Source: Chondrus crispus (Eukaryota; Rhodophyta; Florideophyceae; Gigartinales; Gigartinaceae). From it: 64,000 nucleotides of DNA. The translations under genes and the position numbers were made by a program. The stretch is from assembly GCF_000350225.1 (NCBI RefSeq), contig NW_005179046.1, forward strand, positions 62,001 to 126,000. The letters run 5' to 3'. The notes under the pieces were generated by a model. That model had not been told where the DNA came from. It made no database searches and was given only the letters and a program-made list of their open reading frames with translations. Below are positions 9,023 to 20,747 of the stretch, piece after piece (the first letter of the stretch is position 1; each line of letters opens with the position of its first letter).

Positions 9023-11480
9023 ATTTTTCTTTATTCAATGTCCTTTTGATCGAATGCTATCTCAGAGAACGTCCATATGTCACGCTTGGACTGGATAGTA
9101 CGTGTCCGTGCTGTGAGACGGCATGCGAGCGAGGTTAGCGGTTGCTACAGAGGACCATATGGCGTAGCCCGAGCGTTGTTGGAGACGCACCTTCACAGTT
9201 CCGTATGAGCAGTGGCTGCGGTGAGCGATTTTTCGGGCTAGAGATTCGAAGATGGTCTTCGTGGTGTCAGAGCATGCGCCCAAAGTGTCAAAGGCTATAG
9301 GGGCAAAGTGCGAATCCATGGCAGGGATCGGGGCGTCGCTTGACAAGTGCAGGGCATTGAGAAGGATGCGGCGTATGGCTTGTCTCTTTGCACTATCGGC
9401 GGCTTCAGCGGCGGCTGCCGGTCGCTGTGCGGATAGACGGATTAAATTGGTAGCATAAGGGCTGCGTACTGTCACATCATCGCGGTGGGCTTATCAGGGA
9501 GCATAACAGGTGGAGAAGGTCCAGGTTGGACGAGTATATTAGCGGGACGATGTTCCGTATTTGGAATGAGGAAAGGGACTTCAAGGGTGCATGAGTAGCC
9601 AGCAGCACGAAAAGCAGAGTTGGCGAGTTCGTTGCGAAGAGTATTGTGCCGATGAGTGATGCCATATCCGTTTCAACAGTGCGTGGCATGGTCTCCTCGC
9701 GGGTCCATGACTTTGTCACAGTGCGAACAACGAAGTGGAGTAATTGAATCAGGGTAGACTGGGACATATTGATGTCGGCGGAGCATTCTGGACCATTGGG
9801 ATGAGTGTACGCGAGTAACGAGGGAGGGGTGGGCTATTAGAAATGAAGAGGCGCCAGGTGACAGCAAAGAGTGATATCGAACTCTTCGACGTACCGATAT
9901 GGTACAGTGGTCAACTGGGTTTGGCTGGACTGTCCAAGAATCATGTTCCCAGAAACGCCGCGATGCTGCAGCATGTATGACCTGAAATAAAAAATGGTGA
10001 GTTCCTTCAGGTCTATTGGCGAGTGCTGTAGGTTTGTATTGTCCCAGAGGATAGTCTTCGGAGGCTGAACGCAACACGGATTACGCAGGAGGTCGGTCGC
10101 TGGGAGGTAGGTCGCGTATCAGTGTGCGGAGGTATGGACGGGCCGATCTGAGGTAGTGAGATAGATGCCAGTTGTCTTGGCCTTGTAGGCGGTGCGGTGC
10201 TGACGTAATGAGGCTTGAGGCATACGAGGCATTTACAAGCGGATGCATGGCTGTGAAGCCATGGCCGCCAAAGCGGTAAGGTAGGCTTGTCTGGGAGGTT
10301 ACCGATGGAGACAAAGGAGCGTTGTTCATTTTTGAGTAGTATTGGTGTTGAGTTTCGTCAAATGCTCTCGCGAAGGGCATGGAAAAACGTGGCGGTATCA
10401 GTCGGAAAAGGTGCTGTACTCGACAAACAGACGCACACATGCGGTGTAAGTGAAATTTGATGCGGGCATACGGAACTTCTTGAAGGAGGCTAAGCGTCTC
10501 GCTGCAAGATTGTAATTTCGTGTCGATATGGGCGTTGATATAGTCTGGGGTTCCTATTGGTGTACCTAGGATTTCAATTCCTGTCGCTGGAATCTGTCCT
10601 CGTGGGAGAAGAGAAGACAATGCCTTGATAGTGGCAGCGTCGTTTGACGGCACGTATGCTCGTGTCTTGCTCAAGTTGGTGTAATATTGATGTTGATGTC
10701 CGATTGCGTGGAGAAGGAGAATAGCCTTAATTATTTCTTCGAGGGGTCCTGCTAAGGTGATGTCGTCAGCGTAGGCGAGCGTGAGCGGAAGGTGACATTC
10801 CTGAACTAGCTTGCAAAGGAGCTCATGTACTGCCAGAGAAAACAGCAACATGCTCGACGGGTCTCCTTGCTATGCCCCGTCCCGATTGAGAATTATCTGG
10901 GGCGGAGAGGCAGGCATGATGAGCGGAGGTGACCGGTTGGCATATATTAAATTGCAGAATCGAAGGAGTGTAGGCGCGCGCTCAGAGAGGGTGTCCAGGA
11001 AGCGCTGTCGCGAGCATCTGTTGAACGCATTACTGGCATCTATCGAGACCACTACGAAGTCATTGTGGTAAACATTCTTGCGAGTACTTTCCGTGGTATC
11101 GTGAATAATGGCATCGAGGCCAGCACGGATCCAGTTTGCTTTTTGTGTGCGGTGTAAGTAGTCGCGCGTGTCTTCGATGGCTGGAGCGAGCAAGGTTTTC
11201 ATTACGACGCGACGAAGGACCTGCCCTATTTCAATTGGGCGTACCTTTCCCGGGCGTGGGTTAAGAGGACCGTTGCCGCGGCAACGAGCGGTACTGTCTG
11301 GTCGGGAATATTCCCAGAAGCGAGGAGCCTTACCAGGTTGGTAATCGCAGAAAGGCCAGTCAAGCCTGCTTAGGGGGTGATGGAGGTTGTCACCAAGAGG
11401 TGCAAGATTCGAGGCGTCATCAAACCAGCTCCGGGGGCTGAATGGGGATGTAGCGAGCCCACGGCTTTTCGCACAGCAGA
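9023..11480 (-). mobile_element. 5'-truncated LINE with restriction-like endonuclease (R2-like superclade)
   Basis: Reading the minus strand from about 11480, the frame gives reverse-transcriptase motifs: GKVRPIEIGQVLRR, VVSIDASNAFN, QGDPSSMLLFSLAV and LAYADDITLAG. Then come a Cys/His cluster CSHCDKVMDPRGDHATHC, an endonuclease-like RPANILV and DVTV pair, and the conserved tail FAPIAFDTLG. RT followed by a C-terminal zinc cluster and REL-type endonuclease points to R2/NeSL-type LINEs. The copy is dead: in-frame stops at 10870-10872 (TAG just before QGDP), 10081-10083 (TAA) and 9673-9675 (TGA), plus a frameshift near 9477. Its 3' end carries an AATAAA signal near 9030-9036 (minus). The N-terminal part is missing, and a GTAC-rich repeat lies at the upstream junction. 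Confidence 0.8.
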
Positions 11481-11485
11481 TTTTG

Positions 11486-11580
11486 GGATGTACTGTACAC
11501 GACGTGTACCCTTGAAGGGTACAGTACCCTTCAAGGGAAGGGTACCCTTCGTACCGGTCGAAGTGTACCATTGGTACAGT
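11486..11580. repeat. GTAC-rich palindromic cluster
   Basis: Several overlapping inverted motifs: GTACCCTTGAAGGGTAC, then ACCCTTCAAGGGAAGGGT, then GTACCATTGGTAC. They share the GTACCCTT/AAGGGTAC core with the foldback at 8221-8319. The cluster abuts the 5' end of the truncated LINE. Confidence 0.7.
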
Positions 11581-12026
11581 GCAGTTTTGGCAACTGGACT
11601 CAGGGGGGTCGAAAGGCCTTTAACATGTTACACGTGAGGAAGGCGAAAAGGGGGAAGCCACCGTGGTCAGCACGGATTGCTGGGTGTCAGCCTTTGCTTC
11701 CTCACCCTGCTAAGTTACAGTGTTCGGGTGCATGTACAGTGCACCGCGTATACAGTACGGAATTACTGTATGTATCTGTGATGCAAGATCGATGCCTCTG
11801 TTTCTTATTGTGAATGGATCGATCAAGAATGAACGGTTATGAGGTAATTTGTGCCTTGGCTGCTCAAAAGTATCCATAAAATACGTTTTTAAGTAGGAGG
11901 GGTCTGTATGATATGCTTATTTCACATTGAACCCGATATCCAATTGAGGAACATTCCACAGACATTGTTTTTTGGTAAAACTTTGTAAGCTACGGAGTAC
12001 GTCGCTCGACTTCTTATATATAATCT
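11581..12026. other. Intergenic, no recognised gene
   Basis: AT-rich towards its end, with TATATATAATCTAATATA around 12014-12031 leading into the palindrome. No gene recognised. Confidence 0.4.
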
Positions 12027-12083
12027 AATATAACTAAACCAGTAGGGGTGCTCTTAGAGCACCCCTACTGGTTTAGTTATATT
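12027..12083. repeat. Perfect 57-bp palindrome made of two head-to-head Harbinger-type ends
   Basis: Arms of 28 bp (12027-12054 and 12056-12083) are perfect reverse complements around a single T. Each arm reads outward as GAGCACCCCTACTGGTTTAG, the terminus of the MITE that begins at 12057. The left arm is therefore either the end of a second abutting copy or an inverted duplication of this terminus. Confidence 0.9.
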
Positions 12084-12684
12084 TCGAGGTTAAATATGAG
12101 AAATTTAGCGTTCGGAGATAGCGATTCTAGGCGCAACACTACCGGTTAGAGGGCGAATTCAAACGTGTTGTACAGTGATTGGCTCTTTCGGCAGCCGTGG
12201 TCATCCAGTATGAGGGATGGTAGTGGTGGTGCTGTACGGATATACTGTGGGGGACGTCTCCGGTTCCCATCTCCTCAAGCCCCACATGACACCATCATGC
12301 CCTGGAGGAAGGGCAGGGAGGAGAGGAGGAGGAAAGGGAGAAGGGAAGGCGTCAGGAAGAATGCAGGAGGATGGCAGTGGCGGGTAAATTCAGCTTGGGA
12401 TGGGGGTGTTGGGGGTGTTCCCTGTGCACAGAGAACATTGCTCGCGCCAAGTCAATACATGAATTGGCGTGGGTTTTTGGTAATTTTTCCAAGTGGCGCA
12501 ATTCTACTCGCATCTCTATTTGCGCAAATGAGTAAATCTGTCTCCATCCGGTCGGCTGCTTGGAGATAGATTTACTCAAAATGGTAAATTTTTTAGAGAT
12601 ACTCACTCCACTAGAGCTGCTCGTGACCAAATCTATCTCCAAAAATCAAAAATTTACTCATTTACTCTACCACTAGGGGTGCTC
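12057..12684. mobile_element. MITE of PIF/Harbinger type, 628 bp
   Basis: The left end GAGCACCCCTACTGGT (12057) and the reverse complement of the right end, GAGCACCCCTAGTGGT, differ at one base in 16. The element is flanked by TTA on both sides (12054-12056 and 12685-12687), the 3-bp TWA target duplication of Harbinger elements. It has no transposase. Its interior carries a second inverted pair around 12531-12577 (GAGTAAATCT and AGATTTACTC-like). Confidence 0.8.
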
Positions 12685-12787
12685 TTATCCGTTTACGGAG
12701 GATATCCGTATGGAGAATGATCCTTATCGGGAGGGTTCACTGTATACTGTAAAGGGAGGCTAGGGATCCGTAGGCCACGGTGAGTGA

Positions 12788-13033
12788 GGGCCATTCCATT
12801 CATCGTGATTGGCAATCATGCAATCACGCAATCACGCGATCACGACATTAATTTAACGCCGTTCTGCAAGTTGGAGCACAAGATTAATTTTAAGTCGATT
12901 GTTTATTTCTTTAATGAGCATGACCATTTTTTAGGAAACGTAATATAAACAACCAACCACAAGGGAGCAAGCACCATTTATTGACGTGATTGCGTGATTG
13001 CGTGATTGCCAATCACGATGAATGGAATGGCCC
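12788..13033. mobile_element. MITE with roughly 48-bp TIRs, possibly hAT-type
   Basis: The element begins GGGCCATTCCATTCATCGTG and ends with its reverse complement. The arms (about 12788-12836 and 12985-13033) are nearly identical and contain a short internal repetition GCAATCAC. The flanks TGAGTGA and TGAGTTGA differ by one base and could be a decayed 8-bp target duplication. Length is 246 bp with no coding capacity. Confidence 0.75.
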
Positions 13034-13172
13034 TGAGTTGAGCTGATCGTGCTGTCATGATGGCTCCCTTCCGTGGGGAGGTCGGCCAGCAGTGGCTTTA
13101 TTACGTACTGTCTGGCGTGCCGTATAGGCTGTGCCTTATCTACTCCTAGCGTATTATCTGGATGGAACCACA
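13034..13172 (-). mobile_element. Solo LTR-like fragment, Copia-related
   Basis: On the minus strand it begins TGTGGTTCCATCCAG and continues with GATAAGGCACAG...ACGGCACGCCAG and AATAAAG. The same order of blocks is seen in the Copia LTRs at 17115 and 20595 (TGTGGTTACATCC, ATAAGGCA, GGGCACGCCA, AATAAAG). A closer relative lies at 55518 on the plus strand. No internal region accompanies it. It abuts the 246-bp MITE. Probably old. Confidence 0.5.
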
Positions 13173-13413
13173 TCCTATACTCGGACACACTACCAAAATC
13201 ATGAAATGTACAGAGTAGTGGACTGCTCCGAGCGCAGCACTGCGCACTGACTGTGTGCCCTAAAAAAAAAAGCGCTTGGATGAAGTATTCGCCCATCTCG
13301 CACGCCGGTCAACAGTATCGGTTGGGACGTCAACAGGAAAGACGTGCAGATATCTGCAAGTCTTTGCGTGAGGGCGACAGCCACTTCTGCACGGTTAGTA
13401 CCGCAAAGGCGTT

Positions 13414-14919
13414 CTAGTGCCCCTTCCGCCTGACGGATGCTCTTGCGGAATACTTTCCAATTTGTGATGCTGCCCTTCCGAGATGCGGAGAACGGTTCTC
13501 TTTGATGGCCAGTGCTTCTTGCCTCTGAAGAAGCTGCCGCACCAAGGTCGTCCCGTGGACAGAGGCGCCAGATCGGATCAGCCTGTTCAGATCTTCCTTT
13601 GAATAAACAACCATTGCTGCCGGAGTTCGCAAGAAATCTTTCTTCTTAGAGAACGCTCCGCCATTCATGTTCCAATATTGCTCGTTTTCGTCAATATTAG
13701 GAAGAGCTGATGGAAAGTCAACAGCCTCAACCAGATTATCATCCCCTCGCCGTAATTCCTGGGATGATTCAGCGAAAACCGCAGAAGCAACTCTTCTGGG
13801 GCCTCTTCTGGGGAGTTGTCTGGGAGGAAGCGAGGCGCGATCAACAAATGTATCAAACGCAAGACCTGACTCCTCGTGTTGAATATTTGTTCTTGTGTTA
13901 GTCATGACGCAGTATGCGCTTGCGGCACACAAAAATGACTCATAAGGCCGCGGACAGCCGGGACAATCGAAGCAGTCCCTATCGCCCGCCATTGATTTCT
14001 CGCTATCTTGCATTCTCTCTGGATGGAACTGGAGACCGACCACAAAATTTCCACGGGCAGGATCAAAGTGATTGGGGTCATAAAAGGCCTCGATGAGCCC
14101 GTCAGGGGAGTGAGCCATAGGAACGAAACGAGGCGCGAGCTTGTCGATACCTTGATGGTGATAGCTGTTGACGGATAGCTCAGAAGCGTTGTCGAACCAC
14201 TCGCTCATTGGGGTTTGAGGGCGCAAAGTGATTGGGTGACGATGTCCGTCGTAGTTGGTGTAGTCAATGTGCTTGCATGCATTGTCGATAAAGGAGTCGA
14301 TGTCAGGGATGATTGTGCCACCGGCGACGACGTTGACGATTTGGGAGCCACGACAGATGCCAAGAATCGGGATGCCGCGCGAAAGGCATCGATGGACGAG
14401 GGAAAACTCAATGGAGTCTTTTTGCATGTCGATTGCAACATCACTCGGATGTGCTGTCTTGATGGATGACATGAGGTCTTCTGGGAGCCTGGGACCAACG
14501 GGGAGAAAGCTTTCGCTAATGTCCTCCCCTTCGCAGAGAAGCAAACCATGGAATGGCTCGAAGGCCTCAAGCATGGAAGCTATGTTTTCAACGCGCGGGA
14601 CGATGATCGGGCAGCCGCCATACTTGACGATGAGATCCAGGTGGTATTCGCCAACAAAGTCAACATACTGAAATTAGATCGACGGGAACAGAGGTTGAGA
14701 CGCAAAATAGGAAGAAACAAGTAAATACATGCGTTAGTATATGTGCACAGGGGAAGGGTTGGGCTAGGGCGAAGGGAATAGGGAAAGGCAGGGACGCGAG
14801 TTAGTAGGACATACTTTGTTCTTGCGGACTGTGCGGCGGCTGACAACGAGGATACGAGGAACAGCGGTGGAGGGGGTGTAACAATGTTGTGGAGAGGGTT
14901 TAGAGGTTGGGAGACGCAT
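13414..14919 (-). CDS. Class-I glutamine amidotransferase-like protein (peptidase C26 type)
   Basis: Two exons, 14815-14919 and 13414-14667, separated by a 147-bp GT-AG intron at a codon boundary, encode about 452 residues. The first exon ends with RILVVSRRTVRKNK and the second begins YVDFVGEYHLDLIV, exactly as in plant and algal GATase1-like proteins. The nucleophile Cys lies in GICRGSQIVN, and the catalytic His/Glu in GLQFHPERM. The family hydrolyses gamma-glutamyl bonds; the actual substrate is unknown. The C-terminal 170 residues after the GATase domain are a family-like extension without a known fold. The start is taken as the ATG at 14919; a further upstream exon cannot be excluded. The gene is flanked by mobile elements on both sides but appears intact. 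Confidence 0.85.
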
Positions 14920-17109
14920 GTCGGATGTCTGAGAGTGAGATGCGGCAAGGTGAGAGTGTGCTTGATGGATGACGTTGTGAAGGTGGGTTGGTTCAGTGGG
15001 TGAGATGGAGGTCGGGAGGACAAGCGAGGGCGTTGCTTATGAAGGGAATGTTCAGGGGGATTGTGGCAGATCGGGATGTACCGGGCGGGCTTAGATACAG
15101 GATTGTGAGTGGAGAATATGAAACAGCATGGCATAAATGATGGAAGAAGAGATGCCAGGAGTCATTTGAAGTCCTTCCACTCAAGTAGGGACTTCCACTC
15201 GCAGTTATCATAGTTGTAAACGGTTGTCAGTGGGCGGCGGTTTGTAAATCGCCGTGTCGGTTGGGACGACATCCGTGGCAATATGGATGGCGCAAAATGC
15301 ACAAGAATTGCATTCAGGTGCGTTCAGACGTGGAAAAAGGGTTCCTGGCATGCGTGCCGGGCGGCTCGAGGGTGAAATTCAAAGCGTCGTTGACTCTATT
15401 TGATGCTTTGCGAGATTTTTTTACTTTTTCCGTATCTCGAAATATTTCCTCAGAGGGATTCTTTCCTTTTTTCTCGAGAGACTTTGCAACTAAATTAACT
15501 CAAATTTCCCAAATTTTTCGCGGTGTAAAAAAACCAATGAAATGTGTCGCAACAAGTATGACGTGTTCTTAACTAGTAGATACTTGCTGTGCCACAGCAA
15601 GCAAGTCCGGCCTGTTCTGCCGGTGCTGTCCACTCGCCTCTTTCGCGCCACACGCCTGGCCTACCGTACTTGTCCCCCCCTGTCTCTGTGCCCTCTTGAA
15701 GAGGTTCTCAGACAAACTGCACGTTCAAACACACATATTTTTATAAACAAAGCGCAATACCCTAGTCTTTCATAAGAGACTTCATATACTATGCACATCC
15801 CTTAGTAAGTTCACTCCTTAACGATACCAAGTATACAGTCCGGCACACACCCTTCCTGAAGAAGGCGTGCAACTGTAATCTACATACCTGCACAAGGGAA
15901 TATCATCTTCTACCCTGTTTTCCCTCTTTTCGAATGTTTTGTATGTGTTGAAAGAATCCCTTCCACATTTCATCCCTTGAATGCTGTTAGTGGAGGATAT
16001 GAATATTTAATGTGAACTACATGCTAACACGCGATACGTGCACCGACCCGTAGCACTGGATCGTTTTCTATCTCGGAGGCTTCCAATGGCAATGCGGTGG
16101 TGTTACAACAGCGCAAATCTCGGATCGGTGCAAACACTCAGATCAGAGAAATGAGATTCCACATTATTCCGCCCTGTATGGTACAGTTCGTGTACGGATA
16201 AGAGAAGAGAAGAAGCCTTTTGCATTGCCTGCAACAAGTTGAAAACTTAAAATAAAGATATGATTTGGTAGTTGTTGTGTATGATTTGTGACGTATTCTG
16301 CCCTTCAGCAAGGGTATTGTACTATTAATAACTGCATCCATAACGTTCAGCTGCAGGTGCATTTGGTCTTGCCAGACAGGGGCATTGCTTCTTCTTTGAA
16401 GCTCCTGATACGCACTGCTGTGGCTTTTTACCGATTAAAGACCCTGGTGCAGCCAATCGGACAGTTTCTCAGATGTTGTGCTTGTCTCGCTGTCGACGAT
16501 GGCCGTGTGGGTGGCATGGGATTGTTTTTTTATCCGCCATCTGCTGACCTCGAGGTGTAGAATAGTTAAACCAAGATCGGAATTTTGATCGATCATCACT
16601 TATTGCTTTCAGACAGGACGATGTGCGGAGGTCTCAGTTGTAAGAAGAGGTCTCAGTTGTAAGAAACGTCCATTTGGGGGACCCATTGCATCTCACAGAT
16701 TTTGTGCTCTACTGTCAAACAGCATTTTTGCTTTGCTATATTCACCCCTCAACGGAAAGTACACGAACACTGCTAACGCAGGATTTTGATTCTATTTCTA
16801 TTTTCTCGCCATTACAGTATGCGGGAGTTGAGCTATTAGCGGGTTGATGTTAGCCCGCAAACATAAGCCGCAGTTCCGCTCCGCCGATTCTCCTCTGGCC
16901 TATGACTACGAATGATAAGGCAGATAGGAGCGTGCGCTGAACGCGAATGACATTGGACGAGTGACACTAACGAGAAAACAGGTTTCTACCCGCCTTTCTC
17001 GTTTTCTCAATCGCAGATGGAACACATCTCAATAATGTGATTTCGCCTTCGTCCTCTCTCCGGCACTCAGGCGTCCTCCGTGGCTTGCCACCGCACACAT
17101 GTCGAGGAC
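14920..17109. other. 2.2 kb intergenic stretch without recognisable genes
   Basis: Reading frames are short and unlike known proteins. It holds T-rich tracts around 15410-15500, a 19-bp tandem pair at 16629-16666 and no terminal repeats that could be paired by eye. The first 250 bases are presumably the promoter and leader of the amidotransferase gene. Confidence 0.45.
16629..16666. repeat. 19-bp tandem duplication
   Basis: AGGTCTCAGTTGTAAGAA occurs twice head to tail with a single-base difference at the unit end. Confidence 0.8.
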
Positions 17110-17114
17110 ATTAC

Positions 17115-17256
17115 TGTGGTTACATCCAAGAGGCAAGTAACACAGGCTAACAAATAAGGCAACGCCAATAGGGCACGCCACACACTTGCACAATAAAGTC
17201 GCCAACGGCCGCCCGCTCCTGAGAGGATCGGGGGCATCGGAGTTCATGGAATCACA
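17115..17256 (+). repeat. 5' LTR of the Copia element
   Basis: 142 bp, TG...CA termini (begins TGTGGTTACATCC, ends GAATCACA), preceded by ATTAC. It is followed directly by GGTTATGGGC, a likely primer-binding region, though the tRNA was not identified. Confidence 0.9.
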
Positions 17257-20200
17257 GGTTATGGGCACACGAGCACAGCACCAGCCCAGAGCAAAACGAA
17301 GTGCCCGACCTCCGCGAACGCCTGAAATTCCTAGAAGGGGTCATAGCAGAGCAATAAGAAAGCCACGGCGGTAAGAACATTTTATATTAGACTCCGGGGC
17401 ACAGCCAACGCATACCGCCACACCCCACGCGAACATGCAAGGCAGCACCGGGACACTGACACAGACAGCAACCGGACAATGCGCGCGAATCACACACACC
17501 GGCACCATTGCCATCCAGACCAAGAATGGCACAATCCACATCCCTGCAGTGCACACACCAAAAAGAAAGGACAACCTCCTATCAGTCCACGGCCTTACTG
17601 CACATGGACATGTCACCTTCACACGCACGCACGCCTACCTACACGATCCATCCACGATCCCGACAGCCTCACTAACAGCCACATACGAGCAAGGACAGTA
17701 CAAATTCAAAAACGAAAACAAAGCAACCGCAAAAGGAGCACGCACGTACACGAGCGACCGAAGATCGACAAAATCAAAAAACTAGCGACGCCAACACCAC
17801 GCGCACAACAACACCAGGAAACAACGGGCACACAAAACAACACCACCCCCTTCTCAGCACCAGCACAACGCACACCAACACTGAGAACCGCGATCGCACT
17901 AAGACAACCACAAGCCGAGAGAAACAACGCTCAACAACTCATGCATGACTGGCACATCAAGCTAGGACATGCACACCCCAAACAATATCAATTATGTCCA
18001 AGCATAGGCTACTACCAACGCTCCTCAAGGGACTGAGAGACAAGAACGCAGGCCACATGCAGCGGCTGTATTGATAGGAAAACCACAACCCGACCGCACA
18101 GGAGAACCACACACGCAACCGCCAAAGGAGAGAGCATATCCTCGGACGTGTGTCGACCCATCCAGCCCACGTCGACGCACAATGCCAACTACTCCTGACA
18201 CTCATTGAAACCAACACCAGATACATATGGGTCTACTGGTTAGCCAACAGAGCGCAAGCACCAACGACCATAATCAATGCCATCGAACACCTAGCAGCAT
18301 ACAATCAAAAATACCCCAGACTGCTAGTGACCGACAACGCAAAGGAATACCTCGCGAGGTCAGTACAAGAACAACTCAAGGCGAGAGGCATCCAATTTCG
18401 ACCAACGACCCGGTTCACCCCTCAAGAGAACGCCCTCGCAGAGAGAATAAACCGCACACTAATGGAAAAAGTACGCGCGACGTTATCACACAGCCAGCTC
18501 CCGGACGTACACTGGCAAGACGCCCTCAATGACGCAGTCTTTAAGTACAACATGGCATACCACCACGGCGTAAAGCACATCCCATACACAGCATGGCACA
18601 ACTCACCACCCCAAATCCGTAGAATCTTCACATTCGGACAAGTGGGGTACACGCTCATCCTCAAACCAAACGCTCCGAAGTTGCAACACAAAGCCAACCC
18701 GGTCCGTTACATGTACGGTCTCAACAACACACACATATGTGTGCAGAACATCACAACAAGACAGTACACAAAAATGAGGGCAGCCAACTTCAGACCATAC
18801 CATCGCACCAGGGACCCCTGCACCACAACCAACGCAGCATTCCTCGCACAATCCGCGCCCGCAAAGAACAAAAAAGGACGCCACTGTCGAGCACAAAAAT
18901 TGCCACAGATGATAGACAACACCACGACACCCCCCAAAACTCTGAAGCAAGCTAGAAAGTATCCCGATGCAAAAAATGGGCAGTCGCACACGACGCAGAA
19001 CTCGATCAGCTAGACGACATGAAAGCGATCGACTGGACCTCGCAAACATCCCGACACACTCGTACCAACATCATACCCACCGCAATGACATATCGGTACA
19101 AGCACAGCACAGGAAAAAAGCCATCACCCGCAAAGCAAGATGTTCAATAAGAGGAGACGGCATGACGCCACACGTGCATTATGACCCAGACAAGACCGCC
19201 ACATACATGGCCGACCGCACCACGATCAGGACCCTATTCGCCCTCGCCGCCTCAATGAACATGTCCGTCGAACACTTCGGTATTACCGGAGCGTACCTCC
19301 ACGAAAAATACCAGCACAAAATCAAAGTCTATGTCTGGCAACCGCAAAGGTTCAACAGGAAATACAAGCACACATCCACACATGGGGAGCTCAAAGGAAA
19401 CCTGTATGCGACACCGGCAGCTGCCAACATTTCCAGCACAGAGCTGCACAGGCATCTAAGAAAGCACGTGTACAAACAGATGCGATCCGACACGTCCCTG
19501 TTCGTAAAAAAACAAGGCAAACACACGATCATAATCGGCATCAGCATGGATGACTTCCTACCAATCGCAACCGCACAAAACCTCATTGACGACCTGTACC
19601 AAGTCCTCAAAAAAGTACAAAGTCAAAAGAATGGGCACGCCAACGAAGTACCGTAACTGGACAATACGGTACACAGAAGAAGGAAGCCACATGTCACAGC
19701 CCGAGCACATCGACAGCGTAGTCGCCCTGATGTCCCAACAGGAGTGCAACACCAAAAGCATTCCATACCTCGATGCGATTAAAATGGACCCACCCACAGA
19801 AAACGAGGAAATGCGACAAGACATGGCCGAGATCTACGCAAAGGCCGTAGGGGAAATACGCTACATTGCGGATTGCACCCGCCTCGACGTCGCCTTTGCA
19901 GCCACTGCACTCGCCAGAGCTCTCAAAAAGCCAACCCAACGACACTGGAATATGGCACAGAGGCTCACTCAGTACCTTCGCACCACGCGCAGCGAAAGCA
20001 TACTGATGCCAGCGGGACAAGAGACAAGCGTGAAGATCAAGGCATACTCCGACGCGGATTACGCCAACGACGAAACGACCAGAAAATCAAGAACGGGAAT
20101 GATTACCATGGTCAACGGAGCGCCCGTCCAATGGCTCGCACGCCAACAGCCGGTCGTAGCAAAGAGCACGTGCGAGGCAGAGTACATAGCAACAGCGGAA

Positions 20201-20594
20201 GCGACCACGCTCACGATATGGCTGCAGAATCTGATCGCAGAAACCAAGCTACCGACCACACACCCCACCACGCACATAGACAACACTGCCGCCGCACAAA
20301 TGGCGAAGAGCATGGGGACCACCAGACGCCGCAAGTGCATAGACGTCCGATATCACTACTTGCACGACACAGTGCAAAAAGGACAACTACGCATCCTGCG
20401 CATCCCAACGACGGAGCAGTACGCAGACATGTTCACGAAACCACTCAAGGCCACACTGTACAAAAACACAAAACCAACGTACAGATGCGCGCACCGACAA
20501 CCAGCGCAAGGCAGCCCTCGCGTCCGGGGGTGTGTGGTTACATCCAGAACCAAAAAGCGACGCTCGGCCAGCCTGCACGCCAACAACGCAGAAG

Positions 20595-20735
20595 TGTGGT
20601 TACATCCAGAGGCAAGTAAGACAGGCTAACAAATAAGGCAACGCCAATAGGGCACGCCACACACTTGCACAATAAAGTCGCCGACGGCCGCCCGCTCCTG
20701 AGAGGATCGGGGGCATCGGAGTTCATGGAATCACA
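20595..20735 (+). repeat. 3' LTR of the Copia element
   Basis: 141 bp, followed by the matching ATTAC. A 16-bp copy of the LTR start (TGTGGTTACATCCAGA) also occurs 65 bp upstream at about 20530, next to a GGGGG polypurine stretch, so a short tandem duplication seems to sit at the LTR border. Confidence 0.9.
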
Positions 20736-20747
20736 ATTACAAACTGT

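Larger units (their letters stand above)
17115..20735 (+). mobile_element. Copia LTR retrotransposon, broken
   Basis: The two LTRs (17115-17256 and 20595-20735) are about 98% identical, and the element is flanked by a perfect 5-bp target duplication ATTAC (17110-17114, 20736-20740). In plus-strand order it holds protease (LDSGAQ, near 17385), a GAG-pre-integrase His/Cys region near 17945, the integrase core (18150-18700, TDNAKEYL and ENALAERINRT), reverse transcriptase (19140-19660, SMDDFL) and RNase H (19860-20460, SDADYANDETTRKSRTG, ending MFTKPL). This is Copia order. No gag is recognised. It is broken, with roughly five breaks. LTR similarity suggests a fairly young insertion. Confidence 0.9.

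Noticed and set aside
8077-9024. 315-residue minus-strand reading frame
   Set aside because: Pro/Ser/Arg-rich, overlaps other frames of similar length, and crosses the foldback repeat; no family resemblance.
14580-15134. 184-residue minus-strand frame overlapping the amidotransferase first exon
   Set aside because: Different frame from the conserved exon and spans its intron.
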